Of a DNA stretch of 64,000 nt, positions 56,885 through 64,000 are shown piece by piece. Position numbers and translations under genes: made by a program. The stretch's first letter is position 1, and every line of letters begins with the position of its first letter. The stretch is from Trichopria drosophilae. Its lineage: Eukaryota; Arthropoda; Insecta; Hymenoptera; Diapriidae. The stretch is from assembly GCA_030407085.1 (NCBI GenBank), contig CM059587.1:30043001-30107000 (forward strand). Direction: 5' to 3'. Below the pieces are notes generated by a model. That model had not been told where the DNA came from and ran no database searches. It saw nothing but the letters and a program-made list of their open reading frames with translations.

Positions 56885-57340
56885 AAATTTTCAAAATTGA
56901 AAATGGCGGATCCAATATGGCCGACCAAAAATTTTAAAACACGGTCATGTCTCATATTTGGTATATAGAGGGTTTGAAGTAATTGATGACGTATCTGATG
57001 TTAAGTTTTCGAAATTTAAAATGGCCGAGCTGATGTGGTAGATGAAAAATAAAACAAAATATATTTTATCAGAAATTTGATCTTTGAAGGTTTTGGAGTA
57101 TTTGATCACAAATAATTGAAATATTCTAGATTTGTATGAAAATGCTTGTATGTGGATTTCTATCTTTCATAATTATAATTTAATTTAACACTTTTTTTAA
57201 TTGTATATTTGCAAATTTTATTGGCAACAGCTACCTCTTTAAATATTTTTTTGGTTTTGATCGGCTATATTGGATCCGCCATTTTGAATTTTGAAAATCT
57301 GACTCCGAATTCGTAATCAGCACTCCTAAATACCAAAACT
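56885..57340. repeat. Module copies in both orientations
   Basis: Forward copies lie near 56890-56935 (AAAATGGCGGATCCAATATG) and 56965-57030 (AAAATGGCCGAGC). A reversed copy is at about 57262-57345 (TTGGATCCGCCATTTTGAAT, then CGTAATCAGC). Possible TTAA-type right ends follow at 57404 (GAAAGGG-TTAA) and 57697 (TTAATGGG-TTAA); their left partners were not found. Confidence 0.55.
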
Positions 57341-57704
57341 CGAAAACTCCTATGTACCAAATTACAGAAAATGCCCTTTGCGGTAAAAATTCGTGACTGA
57401 AAGGGTTAAGCAGAGGAAAATTTGAAAAGTCGGAACATTCTGAATTTTATGGATAACAAACAAACATTAAAAACATACATTATTTTAATTAACTATCTTT
57501 AGTATAATATTTTTTTTTAATCGTTAATCAAAATTGAAAATCAAAATTTTGAAATTTTTAAATCATTCTATCGTGTAGAGCGTACCCGAAAATAGTACGG
57601 TTGGATATTTTCCAAAAGATTTTCTTAGTTTTTCACAAAGTTTCCTGAGCTCATATGCTCGTATGATACAAATTTTGCCGTTTTGGGACTTAATGGGTTA
57701 ATTG

Positions 57705-58455
57705 TTTGCAAATTGGAAACGAATACTAACAGGGTAATGATACTAAAGACCTTTCTGACCGGAGTTATAACAATTTTTATTAAAAAACATGATGTTTTTA
57801 ATTTTTGTTATTGTCTCGAAAACTCAGAGCGATAGAAAAAAAATGTTAACAACAAAAAATACTCGTTTTTAGATAGAAAAGACAAAAATAAAGTCAAAAT
57901 GTTAGTATCTGTATTTATTAATAAACGGACCAACTGGTCCTTAACTTTTGAAAATAAAAAAAATTGTTCGTCATTTTTTTTGCAGGTTGAACATTTTTTG
58001 TTTAATTTCTCATTTTATGTAATATAGTTGTTTATTCAAAGGTATGCATACGAACCAAATGAAGAGTTACTTTTACAAATATACACATTAATATGTTAAG
58101 GATAATGAATTTTTGTTTACTGCATTATTAGACACTACGAATTTTTTAATAAAATTATTATACATTTCAATTATGTATTACATAACATTTTTAAAAGTAA
58201 TTTATTTTTTTTTTAATTTTGACGTTACTTTTGTATTTTCTACCTAAAAATGAGCATTTTTCGTATTTAAAATGTTTTTCTATCAATCTTAGTTTACGAG
58301 ATAGTAAGAAAATAAAAAAATGTTTGTTTAATAAAAATAGGCATAACTCCGGTTAAAAAAGTCGTCAAAAAATGGGCGAGAGATCAAATAAAAGGCATAT
58401 TTTTAAACCCCCGTTAATTTCATTACCCTATTATTATTCGTTTCAAATTGGCAAG
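57705..58455. repeat. Imperfect palindrome, about 750 bp
   Basis: GACCGGAGTTATAAC near 57759 is mirrored by CATAACTCCGGTTA near 58342. Further out, ACGAATACTAACAGGGTAAT is mirrored by ATTACCCTATTATTATTCGT. A foldback element is likely, with borders not fixed. Short frames here and just beyond (58372-58796) look fortuitous. Confidence 0.55.
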
Positions 58456-58799
58456 CTATTAACTAAAGATAAAAAATATCGTATTTTTTCTTGTTCGCTT
58501 TTTATGCATAAAAATCTGCATTTTTCGACTTTCAATTTTGGTCCAACTAAAGTGTACGATTATCTCCAACGGATGGTATGGGAAGGGGAGGGGATGTAAT
58601 TAGAAAAGAAACTTTTCAAAAGACAAATTCAAAGAAAGATCACAACATAGTCCAATCTGACCAAAGAATTGAAGGTAACATTGGACATAGTCATGTCATA
58701 GTTTCTAAAATTAGTTTTTCCGAAAAAGGACAAAAAATGCTAAAACAATTAAAGCAAATTGCAAAAAAAAACAATCTGTATCTACGCAAATTTTGATTA

Positions 58800-60364
58800 A
58801 TTTAAAATTTATATTTATATTTGAAAACATTAAGTAGTTTAAAATCAGAATGGGATTATAATTTGTAGCGATTACTTTAAAATTAACATCAAAATTTTGT
58901 TAAAATCTTAAACCGATTGATCTTTTGATGCATTGAAATTTCGAAAGACTGAATTTGCATTTTATTCAAATTGAATGGAAATATTATTCATTTACTACGT
59001 GCACAATTTGGAATAATTTTACACAAATTTAATTTTGCATCGATTAAGAATAAAATAGATTAAAATTTAGTCAAGTTATACAGTGTTTGGATTAATCGAA
59101 TTTGGATTTGTTTAATGAGGTTTAATTGGAATGAAAATGAATTCGGATTTATAGATTGATTACATTTTTCATCAGACAATTAAAATTGATCAAGGTGCGG
59201 AGTAAATACATTTTTTAAATTTTGGTAAATTGAAGCATCAATTCAATCATACATTTTAAAGGGGTGAAATTTTATTAATTGCTGAATTATTTTAAATTGT
59301 TGTAACTAATAAATTAACGTCAACATCGCATTAGCATTTCAATGATTATTCCAAGGTAACATCCACAATTTAATTGATTCATTTAAGATAATGCATAGTT
59401 TCATGAAAATTTAAAATACCTATTATTTTGAAGATGGAAATTACAAAAGCAGACGAAAAAAAGTAAGTAGATGACAGTTTATGATGACCTCTACTATACG
59501 GATCATCAATGACAATAAAATCAATCTGTATTTGATAAGGAATATTAGACTTGCTAATAAACTACTTATTGATTTTGGGATCAAAGAATAGTTTTTAACC
59601 TAACTGTCCGTATTAAAATTCATTTTATTAATTGCAATCCGTCCAAACATATTTCTAGAAATTCAATTAAAAAACAAGTGTTCGCAGTTTCTTGAAGTAA
59701 AAGTAAACATACAAAGAATAACAATCCGAATCTACACTGAGAGTTTTATTTACCAAAATGCAAAAACATTTTCAATTTATAAGGATAACCAGAGATTTTA
59801 AGCCCGACTTTTGTACCTTTTGCTACTTGTAAAATTGACTATTTTTGGGATATCGTCGGGTAACTAAAAATCATATTATAACATTATTTTTGTGTACGCT
59901 TGGATTAAAAAACTCAAATCAATGATTTTTTATTTGCACTGGAATTCAGAATTATATTATTTTTGGATACACATGGATTTAAAGGGCTTAACGTAAAATC
60001 TCTGATTTCGTATTTACAGGCATAAAAAATGGTTTCATTTTTTATTCTATTATTTTTTAATATGCATAGATTCGAAATTAGAAAATTAAATTTTTCTCTA
60101 TACATTAAAAGGCTTTTCATAAGGAGTATGAATTGACAGTAATTGAAAAAACGTTAAAATTAATCCATTTTTTATGATTGGTTTCATAGAATTTACTTAT
60201 TTATGAGATTATTATACTTAGCGATTAACATTTTAATACATTTATTGCAGTATATAATGCATTATACGAAAGACGTGGTATTAAAGCGGATGAAATACTT
60301 ATAAAAAATAACGCAAAAATAACAAGAGGTTTTAAATATACTTAAGACTACTCCGCAAAGGGTT
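58800..60364. other. Intergenic, nothing recognised
   Basis: Very AT-rich DNA. Several short frames exist but none has a domain, an exon-like border pair or a consistent start. Confidence 0.4.
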
Positions 60365-60640
60365 AAAACGTGCATGGAATAATTCAGATGCAAACACTCG
60401 ATCAATAAATATTTTTAGTTTTAAGGAGGTTATCAGTAAAGCATGTCTTTATTAGAACTGATTATTGCTTCAATATTTTTCCATTGTGTTTACATTTTGT
60501 CTTTTGCTTATCTGTTTTTAATATTTTGTTATTTATTATGTTAGTTTTTATATTGTTAATTTTTTTATTCTTTATCTATTACGGTTTGCGTCAACCTATT
60601 GTAAAGGGCTTTTATTCTGTTAAATAAAACAATAAAATGA
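60365..60640 (+). pseudogene. LINE 3' end fragment
   Basis: A frame beginning near 60375 reads WNNSDANTRSINIFSFKEVI then SKACLY and stop, the W-N ending of a LINE ORF2. A short 3' UTR and an AATAAAACAATAAAA tail follow near 60620-60640. Confidence 0.5.
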
Positions 60641-60928
60641 GAATACGATTCATTATAAACGAAGAACTAATCAAAATTATTGAAAATTAGTTTGTTTTAC
60701 AACTTTGAATCTTATTTGTTAGTTTTAGAGTATATTTTCCCTTTTAATGCTTCCGCGTAAGTTTTCCTTGATTTCCTTAATTGACTTTAGGATTCGTACA
60801 TAATTTTGTTCTAAATTAATCTAAATACTGTTGGGATTATAGGGAGTATTTTTCGTACGTAATTTGTGAATTCTTTCGTATACTTAAAGATCAAGAAATA
60901 TTATTTTCAAGTATTAAAAAGTATTATA

Positions 60929-60985
60929 CAGTAGAGTCCCGCTTTAGTGGCGTCCCGTTTTAGTGGCGTCCCGCCTTAGTGGCGC
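60929..60985 (+). repeat. Solo pogo-like end with threefold internal repeat
   Basis: After TA, CAGTAGAGTCCCGCTTTAGT is followed by two further GTCCCGyyTTAGTGGCG units. No matching opposite end was found downstream. Confidence 0.55.
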
Positions 60986-61530
60986 GACGAAGTACCGCTC
61001 TTTCGAATAACTGACAAAATCTGAAACTTGACCACGATTGTGACAAAAATGTAAAAACGTTAATTACTCGGGATATTTTTTTAAAGGCAGATTTTTTTAA
61101 CTAGTTTTGTATTTTCCTTGTAAAGAATTTCAAGGAAAATGGTCAAGAAATCGAAATAAAACTTATTCAATTCGTTGCAATTCTTTTTCGTTTGTTGGGT
61201 TGTAACATTTTATTACTTTAATTATATTATATAATTATAATGATTTTTTAAAATTCAGTCTATTAAAATATATAGAAATATTTTGAAAAGAATTAGGATT
61301 GCTTTTATGACATACGATCAGATATATTACATTGCATTGCATCGTGTTAAAGTTTAGTACTTTTGATAAAACTCGTATGAACATATTGGATCAAATTGCA
61401 ACGCGTCGAAATTATTTTGTCATATAGTCAAGAATTATTGTTATTTTCGAAATTATAGGATAGAACTGAAACGTATTGAAATTTAAAAAAATATTGAATA
61501 GAATTATTATTTCGTTGCTTAAATTTGACG

Positions 61531-61547
61531 CCCCCCCCCCCCCCCCC
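61531..61547 (+). repeat. C17 homopolymer
   Basis: Seventeen consecutive C in AT-rich DNA. Confidence 0.9.
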
Positions 61548-61594
61548 GTTAAGTAAACCCGCACATAATATTTTTTTTTGACATTTCAGTTGGC

Positions 61595-62575
61595 CCCTGA
61601 AAAGTCGATGTTCGGAAAACAAATTTTAATTACCACAACCTTAATGGAAATTTTATGCCGTATGCCGTTTTTCTTCTATGAAAAAATTGATATCTCTTAC
61701 CAAAATGAAACAAGCGAATTTTTACAGAAAACGAATTTAATTAAAATGTTCACTTTAAATCGTCCAGAAACAGAAAGTTATGAATATTTTTTATTGAAAC
61801 TTAAAGGAGTCGTAGTTTTAACTATACTAAAGATAAGAAACATTGAACGAAAACAAATTGTGTATGTCGAAAAAAGTTATGAATTTTTGTCTTGTACTGC
61901 GTCAAAATTATGGTTTTCAATATTCACGAGCTTCGTTTATAGCGGGAAAATGTTCAGTAAGTAAGTACCTTCAGTGAAGACATGTTCATTAAGATATAAT
62001 AAAGTTTTATACCAATTAGTTTTACGGTCAGTGTAGTCGTTTAGAAAATATTAAAAAAGTATTTTCTGTGAAACGCGCGCGAATAATGCATGTCTCTTTT
62101 GTACCGCGCGAGCCGCTATTAACTCTCGAGCGATTTTTTAATAATATTTCCTAAACGGCTACACTGATTGCAAAACTACTTTGTACAAAATTTTATTATT
62201 CCTTAATGAAAATTTTCTTCAAAAAAGTATTTACTTACTGAACATTTTTCCGCTGAATGAAGCTCGTGAACATTGAAAACCATAATTTTGACGCAGTACA
62301 AGAAACAAATTCATAACTTTTTTCGACATAAATATTTTGCTTTCGTTCAAAATTTGTTATCTTTTGTATAGTTAAAACTACAATTCCTATAAGTTTCAAC
62401 AAAAAATATTCATAACTTTCTGTTTCCGGACGAGTTGAAGTGAAAATTTTAATTAAATTCGCTTTCTCTAAAAAATTCGATTTTTTTCATTTTTTTCGAA
62501 AATGGTAAGTGATATCATTTTTTCCATTCAAAAAAAAAGATGCAGCATACAATTTCCAATAAGGTTAAAGAAATG
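61595..62575. mobile_element. Large palindrome, about 980 bp, probable foldback element
   Basis: Arms of about 450 bp are complementary with few gaps: CAGAAAGTTATGAATATTTT, AAATTATGGTTTTCAAT and AAATGTTCAGTAAGTAA each recur inverted. The centre (62030-62150) carries CpG-rich GAAACGCGCGCGAATAATGC and ACCGCGCGAGCCGC. A 128-codon frame in the left arm has no ATG-supported start or domain and is taken as a by-product of the arm. Confidence 0.7.
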
Positions 62576-62924
62576 TCAAAAAAATGTTGATGTGCGATTT
62601 TACTTTCCGGGTAATTGTAGGTCAATTTCATTTTTGAATTTATTGGAATTATATCGATGCATATTCCATTCTCAAAGGCCGTATTATAGTGTATTAGTAG
62701 AACTGAAACGTCAATTAGACTCAAAATACACCGATTTCAATTCAGAATGAAGGGGTTCTAAGTAGAAAAGATTTTTTTCAATTATTTTTGTTGAGTTGCG
62801 AAAAAAGTTCTCGAATTTGTTACTTATTGTTATGGATAAATCTATAATTACTGTCGAATACTATTAAATTGCATATAATTGCTTTAAAAATCTAAAATCT
62901 TGGTTTAAATATATTTCACTCAGA

Positions 62925-63160
62925 AAAACAATAGTTAAAATAACCAGAAAAGATTATTAAATGGGCCCTTGTTATTTTTTTTTTAAATAACCAGGATTCT
63001 AGTTGGTTTAACCAATATTGTTGGTTTAGCTAGACATATTGTTTCGTTTACAAAACAATTATTTTTCTAATTAAACTACCCAGAATTCTGGTTATTATAA
63101 CAAAAAAAAATAGTACGGCCGTATTTAACCAGAACATTTTTTTTAGTGTTCACTCAGATA
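62925..63160. repeat. Inverted-repeat patch with TTAACCAGAA words
   Basis: CCAGGATTCTAGTTGGTTTA and CCCAGAATTCTGGTTATTAT are partly complementary. TTTAACCAGAACATTTTTTT then TAGTGT at the right resembles a MITE terminus. Borders are not resolved. Confidence 0.4.
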
Positions 63161-63169
63161 AAATGAATT

Positions 63170-63311
63170 CCCTATAAGCACATCCTCCTTAGTACATCCT
63201 CGGAAGCTCATCAAGACGTCAAAACGTCTGCTTTTATTCTCCCGGCAACGTCCTCCAGACGTCCTCTATAAACTGAGTTCCTGAAGACGAATCAGGATGT
63301 GCTGTATAGGG
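63170..63311. mobile_element. Small MITE (142 bp)
   Basis: Begins CCCTATAAGCACATCCT and ends AGGATGTGCTGTATAGGG. Between them are repeated ACATCCTC and ACGTCCTC words and GACGTCAAAACGTC. No target duplication could be fixed. Confidence 0.65.
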
Positions 63312-64000
63312 CATACTTGATTTTCCATTCATTCCTTTATTCCTAAGTTTTATTCATATTAAAAAAAAAATAAGACATTGGAAAGTAATGAAAATGTAAT
63401 AATTTTCATCGACAATTAATTAACACAATCAATGTGAATACTTAACGATGTTTCCAATACTTTTTTAATCGAGTTAGAAGAGTTTTTAATTAAAAGATTT
63501 GCATTTCTTTCAAGAGCAGAAGAATTTCAGAATCTAAAACAAACTTTGTGACGAAGTAAGATAGTACTAATGAATATTGGGTAGGAACATGAATGAATTC
63601 AGAATTGAAATCAATTAGTGACAAAATAAAACTTCGATGAATTTATATCCTTTTGCTGGGTACATCTGTTATAAGAGCTCAATAAAAGAACCTTTAATTT
63701 ATATTAGATTCTTTAATTACATGGATTAAATGGCATACAGACATGTTTGTTGTAATTTCATATATTTTATTCTCTAGGCGATAAACAAAAGAAAATGTGT
63801 TCATATTTATTAACATCAATTTTCAACTAGAAAAATCATTTCTTTTCTGACACTTCAATCTCTACACGGATTCTTTATTCAAGTAACCGTGACCAACACA
63901 GACGAAACAATGGAGGACTTTATCGAGCGTTATAAACATAAATAGAAAATGAATATTCAATTCTCGGAAATTTGACAGCTGATTGCAGGTAGGATATCAT
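63312..64000. other. AT-rich end of window, nothing recognised
   Basis: No coding frame of note, repeat ends or RNA gene was seen. Confidence 0.4.

Noticed and set aside
58372..58796. Two overlapping frames of 72-75 codons
   Set aside because: No recognised domain and low-complexity Lys/Asn composition; next to a foldback element.
61578..61964. 128-codon frame with hydrophobic and charged segments
   Set aside because: Lies along one arm of a palindrome; no ATG-supported start, domain or homologue recognised.
1..64000. tRNA and rRNA genes
   Set aside because: No cloverleaf with a matching TΨC arm and no rRNA-like block was seen by eye; a covariance-model search was not possible.

Overview
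The window is nuclear DNA from an arthropod, most likely an insect and perhaps a hymenopteran; that narrower placement is only an impression. The DNA is AT-rich and genes are split by GT-AG introns. The two host genes are an arthropod-type cytokine receptor (Domeless family) and a MAST-family kinase (DUF1908, AGC kinase and PDZ domains). The rest is dense with DNA transposons, MITEs and non-LTR fragments. Nothing bacterial or viral was recognised.

Layout. Domeless is on the + strand: ten exons between 3780 and 12521 join with consistent phases and encode about 1,146 residues, with the N-terminal exon(s) unresolved. A 3' UTR and a repeat-rich spacer follow (about 12.5-21.9 kb). The spacer holds a broken gene of an unnamed transposon-like family (14683-15195) and a 1.7 kb foldback element. 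MAST runs on the - strand from about 54.6 to 21.9 kb; 21 exons chain in frame to about 1,579 residues. The two genes are convergent. From 55 to 64 kb I see no host gene, only MITEs, palindromes and a LINE tail.

Mobile DNA. The commonest class is TTAA-flanked with CCC...GGG-type ends (piggyBac-like non-autonomous elements), often nearly palindromic. Three of these (651, 659 and 736 bp) each sit in a different MAST intron, 8-30 nt after the 5' splice site. Removing each would leave an intron of 60, 84 or 58 bp, the normal size for this gene. An apparently intact pogo/Tigger transposon (42838-46074) with a two-exon transposase lies in another MAST intron. It is inserted into a zinc-finger relic and carries its own nested MITE. 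One MAST intron (47012-52169) is full of LINE fragments, all antisense to MAST. One of these is split cleanly by a TTAA element and another by a 2 kb insert with a 13-bp target duplication.

Function. Domeless-type receptors signal through JAK and STAT. All eight tyrosines in the last exon of this receptor have the form Y-x-x-hydrophobic. MAST kinases are cytoplasmic scaffold kinases. I see no functional link between the two genes beyond convergence. A repeated module (GGGTCGCTGATTACGAATC followed by AAAATGGCGGA) occurs about twenty times, mostly inside the TTAA-type elements, and carries GCCAT cores resembling Pho/YY1 sites.
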